Positions 11,071 to 22,400 of a stretch of DNA of 64,000 bases are shown here, piece after piece. The stretch spans positions 2,330,501 through 2,394,500 of the forward strand of contig JAAVLL010000001.1 in the NCBI GenBank assembly GCA_012103035.1, read 5' to 3'. The first letter of the stretch is position 1, and every line of letters starts with the position of its first letter. Made by a program: the position numbers and the translations under genes. Below the pieces are notes generated by a model. The model searched no databases, was not told the origin of the DNA, and saw only the letters and a program-made list of their open reading frames with translations. Source of the stretch: Brucella oryzae. GTDB lineage: Bacteria > Pseudomonadota > Alphaproteobacteria > Rhizobiales > Rhizobiaceae.

Positions 11071-11331
11071 ATTAATAAGAAGCCTCCCTTTAAACTGCCG
11101 CATTTACCCTGCACCGGGTTAGACCCTTGTTTGCTTTTGCGGCGCAAAATCCCGTAAAACACGCAAACATTATTCATAATGACCGGTTTTCATCACGATT
11201 GTACCGGCAAACGGGTGGGCGGCTCCAGACTGACATGGCATCGCGTGACGATAAAACCGACGCATCGAACCTTCCTTCGGTGGCGAAGAGAAAAAGATGA
11301 CGAGGTGTTTCGCGTTGATGAGGAGGACCGC

Positions 11332-13529
11332 ATGGCTCGCACACAGCAACGCCGGCGCAAGAAATCAGACGAACCGGAACCGCGTTCCTCACGACGCGGC
11401 AAGAAGAAGCCGCGCGGCTTTCTCGGTTTCTGCGCCGCTCGATCTATTGGTGCCTCGTGCTGGGATTATGGGGCGGCATCGCCTTTGCAGGCATGCTCGT
11501 CTATTTCGCCGCCAAAATGCCGCCGACGACCGACTGGACTATCCCGGATCGTCCACCGAATGTACGCATCGTCGATGTCAACGGTAACCTGATCGCCAAT
11601 CGCGGCACCACCGGCGGCGAGGCTGTCGGCTTGCATGAAATGTCGCCTTATATTCCAAAAGCGGTCATCGCCATCGAGGATCGGCGCTTCTATTCGCATT
11701 TCGGCATAGATCCTATCGGCCTTGCGCGCGCGGTTGTAACCAATGTCGTTTCAGGCCGCGCCGTTCAAGGCGGATCGACGCTCACGCAGCAACTTGCCAA
11801 GAACCTTTTTCTTTCTCCTGATCGCACACTGGAGCGTAAGGTGCAGGAAGTCATGCTCGCGCTGTGGCTCGAGCACAAATACACCAAGGATCAAATCCTC
11901 GAGATGTATCTGAACCGGGTCTATCTCGGTTCCGGCGCTTTCGGCGTTGATGCAGCCTCGCGGCGTTATTTCAGCAAGCCCGCCAAGGACGTGAACCTGA
12001 TGGAAGCGGCAACACTTGCTGGTCTTCTAAAAGCACCGTCGCGCCTGTCGCCTGCCCGCGATCCGGAAGCCGCCGCCGCACGTGCCAAGCTGGTGCTGGG
12101 CGCCATGCGTCAGGAAGGCATGATCGACGACAGCCAGATGGCGATCGCGGAGAGCGAACCGATGACGCGTGCGCCATCCTACTGGCAGGGTTCCGAAAAC
12201 TATGTCGCCGACAAGGTTGTGGCGGAACTGCCCGAGCTGATCGGTGAAGCGAAGGAAGACATCACCGTCCAGACCACCATTGACCTCAACCTGCAGCGCG
12301 CCGGTGAAGAGGCAATCAAGGACCAGATTTCCCAGAATGGCAAAAGATGAATGCCAGCCAGGGTGCGCTCGTTTCCATAGATAGCACCGGCGCTGTTCGC
12401 ACCATGGTCGGTGGCGTCGATTACGCGACAAGCCAGTTCGACCGTGTCACCGATGCGCGCCGCCAGCCAGCCTCCTCTTTCAAGCCTTTCGTCTATCTTT
12501 CAGCGCTGGAACAGGGCCGCACGCCGGATTCGGTACGCAATGACGCCCCTGTCCGCATCGGCAAGTGGACGCCAAGCAACGATAATGGCAAATATATGGG
12601 ACAGGTGACGCTCGCGACCGCGCTTTCTCATTCGCTGAACTCGGTAGCGGCACAGCTCGTGATGGAAGTCGGCCCGCAGACCGTGATCGACACGGCGCAT
12701 CGGCTTGGGGTTCAATCGAAACTCGAAGCCAATGCCTCGCTGGCGCTCGGAACATCGGAAGTGACCTTGCTGGAACTGACCGACGCCTATGTACCGTTTG
12801 CCAATGGCGGCTATCGCGCGCCGGTCTATTTTATCACCAAGGTAACGGATTCGGACGGCAAGGTACTTTATCAGAAGGAAGATGGCGTCGGCCCGCGCGT
12901 GATTGACGAGCGCAATGTCGGCATGATGAATGCCATGCTGCAGCGCACCGTCGAGGACGGAACGGCAAAGCGTGCTGCCTTCGGCTGGCCTGCCGCAGGC
13001 AAGACCGGCACCAGCCAGAACTTCCGTGATGCCTGGTTCGTCGGCTATACGGCCAATCTCACAACCGGCGTATGGTTCGGCAATGATGACGGCAAGGGCA
13101 TGAAGCGCGTATTCGGTTCGACCCTTCCCGTGGCAGCCTGGAAAAATTTCATGAAGGAAGCACACAAGGGCGTGCCTATCGCCCAACTTCCCGGCCACTA
13201 CGACATCCAGAACATTGTCCCTGGCGGCAGCGACGGCATCGACCCGAATGCGCCTTACGATCCCGGCATGATGCCCCAGGATCCCTATGGCAATCAGCCG
13301 ATGGCAGGCAATGGTGATGACGGCTATTGGCCGCCTGCGCCGGATTCCACGGCCCGCAACGGGATCCAGCAGTCGAGTGAGACGGGACGCCCGCTCGCCG
13401 AACAATCCGGCGCGGCCACATACCCGGCCAATGATAACTATCGCCCGGTTCCCCGGCGATGTGGGCGGTGGGCAGCAGTCGGGAAAATCCACGACATTGC
13501 TCGACATCATCATGGGTAATTCGCAGTAG
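11332..13529 (+). CDS. Class A penicillin-binding protein, PBP1A type (frame interrupted)
   Basis: This bifunctional peptidoglycan synthase is about 733 residues when restored. A basic cytoplasmic N-terminus (RRRKKSDEPEPRSSRRGKKK) precedes one membrane helix. The GT51 glycosyltransferase domain has EDRRFYSHFG, GGSTLTQQLAKNLFL and the KDQILEMYLNRVYLG block. The transpeptidase domain has SSFK (Ser nucleophile), SHSLN and KTGTSQNFRDAW. A Pro/Gly/Asp-rich tail follows. The ATG at 11332 has AGGAGGA just upstream. Breaks lie near 11428 (T lost), 12345 (A lost) and 13455 (two bases lost in a C run, or one extra C). It builds glycan strands in the periplasm. Confidence 0.93.
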
Positions 13530-13599
13530 CACCAGCAGGGCCGTCACCACAGGCGGCCTTTACGTACGATCAAGTGAAGCAGCTTCAATGCAAGTGTGC

Positions 13600-13703
13600 T
13601 CAAGGGCGTTTCGATCTGATTAAATCAGAACGGCGCTCTCACTATTTTCGCTAACGCGTATTAAATCCGAAAACCGTTTCACACTTTTCGGAATGCGCTT
13701 TAA
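13600..13703. repeat. Dispersed palindromic repeat, copy 2 (about 104 bp)
   Basis: This has the same architecture as the copy at 2517-2616. The first hairpin is GGGCGTTTCGATCTGATT/AATCAGAACGGCGCTC. The second is bounded by ACGCGTATTAAAT and GAATGCGC, with a 30-base core (CCGAAAACCGTTTCACAC then TTTTCGGAATGC) shared almost exactly with copy 1. It sits in the gap between the PBP and SDR genes. Confidence 0.75.
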
Positions 13704-13759
13704 TTCCCCTCGAAATCTTGAGCGGCTTGGTCTATTCAAGATTGGAGAGCGAGGTTTCC

Positions 13760-14551
13760 ATGTCCCAAGTTACCAAAACAGACGTTTCCGATTCCGATAC
13801 TCCCAAGACGGATACCGAGCGTAAAACTCTGGTCCTGACCGGGGCCAGCCGTGGCATCGGCCACGCGACAGTGAAACGTTTTTCGCGTGCCGGGTGGCGT
13901 GTCATCACCTGCTCCCGACAGGATTTTTCCGACAATTGCCCCTGGCCCGCAGGACCGGAAGACCACATCAAGGTCGATCTGGCCGATCAGGAAGATGTCG
14001 GCAAGGCAATAGCCGAAATCCGCCGCCGTCTCGAGGCCGATGGCAGCAAGCTGCATGCGCTGGTCAACAATGCGGGCATTTCGCCGAAGGCCGAAGGCGG
14101 TCGCCGCATGAATTCCATCGAGACACCGATGGCAGTCTGGCGTGACGTGTTCCAGGTAAATTTCATGGCGCCGATCATGCTGGCCCGCGGCCTGTTCAAG
14201 GAACTGGAAGCAGCACAAGGCTCTGTCGTCAATGTGACCTCTATCGCCGGTAGCCGCGTGCACCCATTCGCCGGAACCGCCTATGCAACCTCGAAGGCCG
14301 CACTTGCTGCCCTGACCCGCGAAATGGCGTCCGACTTCGGGCCCTATGGCATCCGCGTCAATGCCATTGCGCCCGGCGAAATCGATACGGCGATCCTTTC
14401 GCCGGGGACCGACAAGCTGGTGGAACAGCTTCCGATGCGCCGCCTCGGCAAAACATCGGAAGTGGCAGAAACCATCTATTTCCTCTGTTCTGAGGCTTCG
14501 TCCTATGTGACGGGCTCGGAAATTCATATCAATGGCGGCCAGCACGTCTGA
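13760..14551 (+). CDS. Short-chain dehydrogenase/reductase
   Basis: This intact 263-residue NAD(P)-dependent oxidoreductase has the nucleotide-binding TGASRGIGHATVKRF, the NNAG motif (LVNNAGISP), catalytic Ser in NVTSIAGS, YxxxK as YATSK, and a C-terminal VTGSEIHINGG. A short charged extension of about 30 residues precedes the Rossmann fold. The ATG at 13760 is preceded by GAGG. Substrate is unknown. It stands alone between a palindromic repeat and a terminator. Confidence 0.9.
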   Translation: MSQVTKTDVSDSDTPKTDTERKTLVLTGASRGIGHATVKRFSRAGWRVITCSRQDFSDNCPWPAGPEDHIKVDLADQEDVGKAIAEIRRRLEADGSKLHALVNNAGISPKAEGGRRMNSIETPMAVWRDVFQVNFMAPIMLARGLFKELEAAQGSVVNVTSIAGSRVHPFAGTAYATSKAALAALTREMASDFGPYGIRVNAIAPGEIDTAILSPGTDKLVEQLPMRRLGKTSEVAETIYFLCSEASSYVTGSEIHINGGQHV

Positions 14552-14560
14552 TATCCAAAC

Positions 14561-14592
14561 AAAGCGCGGAGATTGAAATTCTCCGTGCTTTT
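14561..14592 (+). terminator. Intrinsic terminator after SDR gene
   Basis: The stem AAAGCGCGGAGA/TCTCCGTGCTTT has a TTGAAAT loop and a trailing T run. Confidence 0.75.
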
Positions 14593-14638
14593 GTGCTTAT
14601 GTCTGTTTCAATCGATTTAACAGCTGAGTTGTGCCTTC

Positions 14639-15562
14639 ATGATCCTGTGCTGCGGTGAATCCCTGATCGACATGCTGCCACGCGAAACAACAGGCGGTGA
14701 GACCGCGTTCCAGCCTTTCGCGGGCGGTTCTGTCTTCAACACGGCCATCGCACTTGGACGGCTTGATGTACCAACCGGTTTCTTTTCCGGTATTTCATCT
14801 GATTTTTGGCGAAGTGCTGCGCGATAATCTGGCGCGATCCAATGTCGATTATTCCTTCGCGGCAATCTCGGATCGGCCGACGACACTGGCTTTCGTGCGT
14901 CTGGTGGACGGACAGGCACGTTATGCCTTCTATGATGAAAACACAGCAGGCCGCATGCTGGCAGAAAGCGACATGCCCTATGTCGACGATGCCATCGATG
15001 CCATGCTGTTCGGCTGTATCAGCCTGATTTCCGAACCGTGCGGCAGTGTTTATGAATCGCTGATGACGCGCGAAGCATCAAGACGTGTCATGTTCCTCGA
15101 CCCGAATATCCGCGCAAGCTTCATCACCGACCGCAAAAGCATCTGGCACGCATGAAACGTATGATCGCGCTTGCCGATATCGTGAAGCTCTCGGACGAAG
15201 ACCTTGCCTGGTTTGGCGAAAAGGGTAGCCACGACGAAATCGCCGCCGAATGGCTGAAGCTTGGACCGAAACTGGTGGTCATCACCAAGGGTGCGCATGG
15301 TGCCGACGCCTATACCGCCAAGGCAACCGTGCGTGTGCCGGGTGTAAAAGTGGACGTGGTCGACACCGTTGGCGCGGGAGACACAGTCAACGCAGGCATT
15401 CTTGCCAGCCTTCACAATCAGAGCCTTCTCGACAAGGATGCGCTTGCCGAACTGACCGAAGACCAGATTCATTCCGCTGTCGCGCTCGGAGTCCGGGCTG
15501 CTGCGGTAACTGTTTCGCGCGCAGGGGCAAACCCGCCATGGGCGCATGAGATGAAGGATTGA
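14639..15562 (+). CDS. PfkB-family sugar kinase, fructokinase-like (frame interrupted)
   Basis: This ribokinase-fold sugar kinase is about 308 residues when restored. It has the N-terminal CCGESLIDMLP, the substrate-binding GGSVFNTAIALGRL, LDPNIRASF, and the ATP-site/catalytic motif DTVGAGDTVNAG with the conserved base Asp. Breaks lie in a T run near 14810 (two T lost or one extra) and near 15135 (one base lost). No strong RBS precedes the ATG at 14639. Fructokinase is the closest fit; other hexoses or ribose cannot be excluded. Confidence 0.85.
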
Positions 15563-15580
15563 CGCACAGAAAAGCCGTGA

Positions 15581-15664
15581 CATGATGCGTGCACAAGTAT
15601 TTCCAGCAAAAGTGCGAAGCGGTTTTGCGTAGGATAATGCGCAAAAGAAAGCTGACGCATCATG
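15581..15664. repeat. Palindromic repeat carrying the lysE start codon
   Basis: The outer arms CATGATGCGT (15581-15590) and ACGCATCATG (15655-15664) are perfect inverted repeats. The interior holds GCAAAAGTGCGAAGCGGTTT and a partial complement GCGCAAAAG. The right arm contains the ATG of the LysE gene at 15662. Confidence 0.7.
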
Positions 15665-16272
15665 AGCATCGAATTTCTGCTGACATCCTTCATCATCGTT
15701 GCCTCCCCGGCACTGGCGTGCTGGTAACGCTTGCTGCCGGGCTCTCCCGTGGCGCACGCGCCTCGGTCATTGCCGCGCTCGGCTGCGCGCTCGGCATCGT
15801 GCCGCATATGCTGGCTGCCGTGACAGGGCTCGCAGCCCTGCTCCATGCCAGCGCACTGGCTTTTGAAATCATCAAATATGCAGGTGTTGCCTATCTGCTC
15901 TATATGGCGTGGATGACGCTCAAGGAACACGGCACACTGAAGATCGAGACTGACGACGCGCCGCGTTCGGACCGTGAGGTGATCTGGTCGGCGATCCTCG
16001 TCAATCTGTTGAATCCCAAACTGTCGATATTCTTCTTTGCCTTCCTGCCGCAATTCGTGAATACGCAGCAGGGCGGGACGGTTGCCCGCATGGTGGAACT
16101 GTCGCTCGTTTTCATGGCGATGACATTCGTGGTGTTTGCGATCTACGGTGTTTTCGCAGCTGGCGTCCGCAACCAGATCATATCGCGCCCCGCCGTACTT
16201 GCATGGATGCGCCGCAGCTTTGCTGCCGCCTTCGTCGCGCTCGGGGCAAAACTCGCACTGACCGAACGATAG
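15662..16272 (+). CDS. LysE/RhtB-family amino acid exporter (one frame break)
   Basis: This inner-membrane exporter is about 203 residues when restored, with five or six hydrophobic helices. The N-terminus MSIEFLLTSFIIVASPGTG matches the family once one G is restored near 15710. NLLNPKLSIFFFAFLPQFV is the hallmark LNPK segment, and the C-terminus has RRSFAAAFVALGAKLAL. The family exports lysine, threonine, homoserine or other amino acids; substrate unknown. The ATG lies in the right arm of a palindrome. The methyltransferase starts 3 bp downstream, so the two are cotranscribed. Confidence 0.87.
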
Positions 16273-16275
16273 ACC

Positions 16276-17045
16276 ATGGCCCAGAATATTTATGATCGCG
16301 ACGATTTCTTCACCGCTTACAGCCAGCTGCCGCGCTCGGTGCATGGGCTGGAAGGCGCACCGGAATGGCCCTTCGTCCGCTCCCTTCTGCCCGATCTGAC
16401 CGGTCGTGACGTCGGCGATCTCGGCTGCGGCTTCGGCTGGTTTTGCCGCTTTGCCCGCGCAAAGGGGCTGCCTCCGTCACCGGCTACGATCTTTCGGAAA
16501 ACATGCTGGAACGCGCGCGCCGCGACACTGATGATGACGCCGTTCGCTATATTCAGGCAGACATGGAGGAGCTGGAACTTCCGAAAGCAAGCTTCGATCT
16601 CGTCTATAGTTCCTTGGCCTTTCACTATATTCGCGATTTCCCGCGGCTTTTGAAAACGATCCACGCGGCTTTGCGGTCCGAAGGCCGGTTTGTTTTCACG
16701 ATCGAGCATCCGATCTTCATGGCACCACACGCGCCGGGCTGGATCGAAGAAAGTAATGGCCAGAAGCGGTGGCCAGTGGATCATTACGCCGTGGAAGGTG
16801 AGCGGCGAACCGACTGGCTGGCAGACGGCGTCATCAAATATCACCGCCGTCTCAGCACGACAGTCAACGCACTGATTGAGGCCGGATTTGCCATCAACCG
16901 GCTGGAGGAATGGAGACCGTCGCCAGAGCAGATCGCGGCATGGCCAGCCCTGTCGGAGGAAATGGAGCGGCCTATGCTGTTGATAGTTTCCGCCAATGTG
17001 GTGGACTTGAATCCGAAAATCGTTCACGGCGCTGCTCCCAAGTGA
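16276..17045 (+). CDS. Class I SAM-dependent methyltransferase (one frame break)
   Basis: This is about 256 residues when restored. The SAM-binding motif I is VGDLGCGFGWFCRFA. After restoring a G in the G run near 16465 it continues ASVTGYDLSENMLERAR (motif post I), then YIQADMEEL and FDLVYSSLAFHYI. It resembles the UbiE/BioC-like Methyltransf_11 group of small-molecule methyltransferases. Substrate cannot be inferred. The start is 3 bp after the LysE stop. Confidence 0.85.
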
Positions 17046-17151
17046 TGCGAATTTCGAATTCGCCACACTAGCCGACAGACTGCTTGACCGGCCACATTTC
17101 ACGCTTTTATAGGGGTGGGCGGGACACGAATCAGACTGGCGAGGAGAAACC

Positions 17152-17981
17152 ATGGACGTGTTGCGCATTGCTGCCTTTTCGCAAGGCAATCAGGGCGGCA
17201 ATCCCGCTGGAGTGTTGATCGCCGATCGCCTGCCCTCCCCGCAGGATATGCAGAAAATCGCAAAGGATGTCGGCTTTTCCGAAACCGCCTTTGCTGCGCC
17301 GGAGGACGATAGCTGGCGCGTTCGTTATTTTGCGCCGGAAATGGAAGTGCCGTTCTGCGGTCATGCCACGATTGCTCTCGGCGCCGCGTTGGCCATGCGT
17401 GAAGGCGATGGCCGTTTCGCGCTCAAGCTCAACAATGGCGATATCAGCGTCGAAGGCCGCAAGGAAGGCGAGCTGTTTGCGGCCAGCCTGCAATCGCCGC
17501 CAACACGCCAGCGCGCCGCTACGGAAACGGAAATCGAGCAGGCGCTCGCCCTGTTCGGTTATGAAAAGACGATCTGGCGCCCGGCCTTGCGCCCGCACTG
17601 ATCCATGCCGGTGCGGACCATATCGTGCTTCCGCTTCGTTCACGCGAGAAGCTCGCTTCGATGCATTACGACCTGCCGCGCGGACGCATCCTGATGAACC
17701 GGCAGGGATGGACGACGATCCTGCTCATCTATTCGGAAACGCCGCAGCGCTTTCACAGCCGCAACCCGTTTGCATCGGGCGGAGTATATGAAGACCCGGC
17801 GACCGGTGCGGCCACGGCGGCCTTTGCCGCTTATCTGCGTGACAGCGGCTGGCCTCATGGCGGCGAGATCGAGGTCTTTCAAGGCGAGGATATGGGCAGC
17901 CCCTCACATCTGCGCGCCCGGATCGGCAATGAACGCGGCGGCTCTATCCGCGTTTCCGGCACAGCGCGGTTGATGGAATAG
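17152..17981 (+). CDS. PhzF-family isomerase/epimerase-like protein (one frame break)
   Basis: This is about 276 residues when restored and built as two related halves. Diagnostic motifs are [12 protein letters not shown], the catalytic Glu in [19 protein letters not shown] and [17 protein letters not shown]. One base (G or C) is missing near 17592. The family includes phenazine biosynthesis isomerase and diaminopimelate-epimerase-fold enzymes; no phenazine genes are nearby, so the reaction is unknown. RBS GAGGAG is at 17141. Confidence 0.88.
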
Positions 17982-17982
17982 A

Positions 17983-18118
17983 GCATGTCTCCCGAAAGTG
18001 GAAACCGCCTCCGCGGGAAATCAGTCCACTGGATTGATTTCTGACCCCGCTACGACGGGATAAAGACATGCGTAAAACAAATAGACAGCGTTGCAGCTCG
18101 TCACACACGGACGAGCTG
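17983..18118. repeat. Palindromic repeat plus hairpin at the pncB 3' end
   Basis: The arms GCATGTCT (17983-17990) and AGACATGC (18064-18071) enclose a smaller inverted repeat, AAATCAGTCCA/TGGATTGATTT (18019-18041). Immediately downstream is a perfect 10-bp hairpin GCAGCTCGTC/GACGAGCTGC (18092-18118) that overlaps the pncB stop. The element lies between convergent genes and may serve as a bidirectional terminator. Confidence 0.6.
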
Positions 18119-19404
18119 CTCCACCGTTCCTCATTCCCGAAGAACTTGAGATAACGCGCCACTTCCTTGGGATCGCCCGTCGCCTTTTGCGGATTGTCGG
18201 AAAGCTTGACCGCCGGATGGCCGTTTGCATCCGTCACCTTGCAGACCAGCGAGATGGCATTCAGCCCTTCGATTTCCTTCGGGGCGCAGCCCGCGAAATC
18301 ATTGGTGAGATTGGTGCCCCAGCCGAAGCTCATGCGCACACGTCCCTCGAAATGACGATAGGTCTCCTCGATCGTGTCCACATCAAGCGCATCGGAAAAG
18401 ATCAGCAGTTTTTCACGCGGGTCCTTGCCGCGCGACTTCCACCATTCGATGATGCGCTCACCGCCTTCGATAGGCGGGGCGCTGTCGGGGCGGAAGCCGG
18501 TCCAGTCGGCAACCCAGTCGGGCGCATTGCGCAGGAAGGCAGCCGTTCCGAAAGCATCGGGCAGCACGATCAGAAGATTGCCGCCATAGTAACGGTTCCA
18601 GTCTTGCAGCACACGATAAGGCGCTGAACGCAGTTCCTCGTCATTCTTGGCAAGCGCTGCCAGCACCATCGGCAATTCATGCGCATTGGTGCCGAGCGCT
18701 TCAACGTCGGTATCCATAGCCAGAAGCACATTGCTGGTGCCGGTAAAGGCATTGCCGATGCCTTCCTTCAGCGCCTCGACGCACCAGCGCTGCCACAGGA
18801 ATGAATGGCGGCGGCGCGTGCCGAAGTCCGAAATCTTCAGGTCGGGAAGCTGGCGCAGACGTTCGACCTTGCTCCACATCTTCGCTTTGGCGCGCGCATA
18901 AAGCACGTCGAGCGAAAATGGCCCGAGATTTTTCATCGCCGCGCGCGAACGCAGCTCATTGATGATGGCAAGTGCGGGAATTTCCCACATGGTCGTGTGC
19001 GACCACGGTCCATGGAAATGCAGCTCGTACTGGCCGTCCTTACGGCGCAGATCATACTCCGGCAGCTGGAAATCGTGCAGCCAGTTCAGGAACTCGGGCT
19101 GGAAAATCTGCTTGCGGCCATAGAAACTGTTACCCGCCAGCCAGATCATTTCCTTCTTGGAAAAGCGTAGCGTGCGCGCATGATCGAGCTGCGCACGCAG
19201 TTCGCCCTCGTCGATTTCGTCGGCAAGGCGCACGGAAGTCGTGCGGTTGATGAGCGAGAAGGTTGCATCCACCTTGGGGTAAAGGCCCCAGATCATCTGC
19301 AGCATCAGAAGCTTGTAGAAATCCGTATCCAGAAGGCTGCGGACAATGGGATCGAGCTTCCATGCGTGATTGTAGACGCGGCGCGCAATATCAGTCTTGG
19401 CCAT
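18101..19404 (-). CDS. pncB: Nicotinate phosphoribosyltransferase (one frame break)
   Basis: This NAD salvage enzyme converts nicotinate and PRPP to nicotinate mononucleotide. It is 434 residues when restored. It has [11 protein letters not shown] near the N-terminus, [14 protein letters not shown] including the histidine expected to be phosphorylated in the PncB family, GTSNVLLA and [13 protein letters not shown]. The ATG at 19404 (MAKTDIARR) is the conserved start. One base is missing near 18118; restoring it gives EERVEQLVRV and a stop at 18101. Transcribed in the same direction as cgs, which ends 90 bp upstream at a terminator. Confidence 0.93.
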
Positions 19405-19460
19405 GACGGCCTCCATTGCATGATCATATGCTTCAACCAAACCAAATGCTTGGCAGCAAA

Positions 19461-19488
19461 AGAAAGGCGGGTTTTCACCCGCCTTTCT
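19461..19488 (-). terminator. Intrinsic terminator of cgs
   Basis: The perfect stem AGAAAGGCGGG/CCCGCCTTTCT has a TTTTCA loop. On the minus strand it is followed by a T-rich run. It lies just after the cgs stop. Confidence 0.8.
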
Positions 19489-19494
19489 AATCGT

Positions 19495-22400
19495 TCACTT
19501 CTGTTTGGGAAGCTCTACGACGATTTCATGTTCGCCGTCCGGCTTGATCGGCACGCCTTCATCCGGCTTGCTCACCTTCCGACCATTGAGCTTTACCGTC
19601 CTGTCTTTGGCACCGGCAACGACCTTGACGCGATAGAGCGCTTCGCCGAAGCGAGCTCTGCTTCATAGCCGTCCCATTCCGGCGGCAGGGCCGGATCGAG
19701 ATGCAGCCGGTCGCCACGTTTTGTGACGCCGAGAATACCCTCGGTCGCAACGCGGTAGAACCAGCCTGCGGAGCCAGTATACCAGGTCCAGCCGCCCTGC
19801 CCGCGACGCGGCTCGACGGAATAGATGTCGGCTGCAATCACATAGGGCTCGACACGGTAAGTGTCCGGATTACGGCCATGGCTGACCGGGCTGATGAGCG
19901 AGAACAGCTTCCATGCTTCCGCCGTCTTTCCCATACGGGCGAGCGCCAGAATAGCCCAGGTCGCGCCGTGCGTGTATTGGCCACCATTCTCACGAACGCC
20001 CGGCGGATAGCCCTTGATATAGCCCGGCTCCTGAATGGTGACGTCGAAGGCGGCGTGAACAGACGCAGCAATTCGCCTTCGTCATCCAGCAGGTATTTTT
20101 CGAGCGAGGCCATCGCCTGTTCGGCGCGCTTCGGATCGGCAACGCCGGACAGCACGCTCCACGATTGCGCGATGGCATCGATCTGGCATTCGTCGCTGTC
20201 CTTCGAGCCAAGCGGCGCGCCACTGTCGTAGAAACCACGGCGATACCACTGGCCATCCCAACCATCGCGGTCGAGGGCCTTCGTCAGGCTTTCCAGATGC
20301 GCTTTCCAGATATCGACGCGCTTCTTGTCCTTGCGTGCTTCGGCAATCGGGATGAACTTGCCGAGCGTATAGGCGAGGAACCAGCCGAGCCACACGCTCT
20401 CGCCCTCTCCCTTCACGCCGACGAGATTCATGCCGTCGTTCCAGTCGCCGCCAAGGATCAGCGGCAGGCCGTGCTTGCCGGTACGTTCCACCGCAAGGTC
20501 GAGCGCCAGGGCGCAATGCTCATAAAGGCTTGCCGTCTTCTCGGAGATTTCCGGCTGATAGAAGGCATCATGTTCGCCGTCCTCCAGCTTGCGCCCTTCG
20601 AGGAACGACAGCTTTTCATCGAGAATCGAGCGGTCGCCCGTCGTCTCGACATAAAGTGAGGCACCATAGCCAAGCCAGACCACATCGTCCGAGATCAGTG
20701 TGCGTACGCCCGCACCCGTTGCTGGCAGCCACCAATGCTGAACATCGCCTTCCGGGAACTGCCGCGATGCAGCATTGAGTAACTGCGCACGGGCAAGCGT
20801 CGGATCGATCAGAAGCAGCGAAAGCGTGTCCTGCAACTGGTCGCGGAAGCCGAAGGCACCACTTGCCTGATAGAAGGCAGCGCGCGCCCAGATGCGGCAG
20901 GCAATAGCCTGATAAGGCAGCCAGCCATTGACCAGAAGGTCGAAAGCCGGGTCTGGCGTTTTCACCTGAACGCGGTCGAACAGGCCTTCCCACTGTTGCT
21001 TGGCGGCGGCAAGCTTGTCGCCGAACGAAGCCTTGCGGGTCTCGGCGATCAAAGCCTTTGCCTGTTTCTGATCGGCAGCATTGCCAAGCAGGAAGACGAT
21101 CTCGCGTGCTTCACCCGGCCCCACTTCGATATCGAGGGCAAGCGCGGCGCATGGATCACGGCCTGCTTCAACTGTATCCGAAAGCGCCTTGCCAGCCAGC
21201 ACAACCTCCGGCTTATCCACCGAACCGGTGGTGCCGATGAACTCGCTGCGGTCGGCAGTGACGGATTGCGGCTGTTCGGTTGCAGCAAAGAAGGCGACCT
21301 GCCCGGACTTGTCCGGATGATACGGATTGCCTGCAAAGAGCGCGCCCAGTTCCTCGTCCTGCGATGGCACGATGAAAGGCACATTCTTGGAGCGGGCATT
21401 GCCCAGCACCCATTCGACATAACCATAGACGCGCAGCTTGCGCTTGGAACGTCCATTATTGGTGACGGTCAGGCGCGACAGACGCACTGGCTTGTCCGCA
21501 TCCACAATGTGGGTCAGATCAAGCGCCAGTTCACCATGCTGTGCCCCGAAGCTCGAATAGCCATGTCCATGACGTGCTTCATAGGTCACCGCCTCATCGC
21601 GCAGCACACTTGCCGTCGGTGCAAAGGTGCGGCCCGTTTCGCGGTCAAGGATATAGATCGCCTCGCCCGGACGGTTCGTTACCGGATCGTTCGCCCATGG
21701 GGTGAGCTGATAATCGCGGCTGTTGCCTGCCCAGGTGAAGGCCGAACCTTCCGCCGAGACATGGAACCCGAAATTCGGATTGGCGATCACATTGATCCAC
21801 GGATGCGGCGTGTTGGTGCGATTGTTGATGCGCACCACATAAGAGCCATCCTCGGCAAAGCCGCCATAGCCGTTCAGAAGCGGAGATCGTCGCCGGACGG
21901 AGCAGGACGGTTCACCGCAGGCTTGACCACAGGACGGCGTTCTTCCGTTCCACGCTCGATGGCGACAGGTGCAAGACCTGCAGCGCCGAGTCCCTGAGCA
22001 GACATCTGAGCCGAAGCCTGACTGCCAATGGCGGTCTTGGCGTCGCGCGCAGCCAGATCGACGGTGATTTCTTCGCTGCGGCGAGCTGTTCGGCCAGCGA
22101 GCCGTTCTGCGCATGCATGACGATGCGCGCCGAAGCAAGCAGCGTATTGTAGCTTTCATCGCTCATCTGGTCGCGGCGCACCGCGAAGATGTGCGGCTGA
22201 CCGCCGCCACGAGCACGGAAACCTTCCACGATCCAGTCGATGGCCCGCTGTGTGTCCTGCGCATAGGAGAAGGCACGTTCGTTGACCGCCACGACATCGA
22301 CCGTAAGACCCTTGCTGCGCCAGTATTCCTGCGCGCGCAGCACGCCGCGCAACACGTCGAGATCAGCTTCGTTGTCGATGCGCAGCGCGAAGATCGGATA

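Noticed and set aside
17152..17981. Phenazine biosynthesis assignment for the PhzF protein
   Set aside because: No other phenazine genes are nearby and the PhzF fold is used by many unrelated enzymes.
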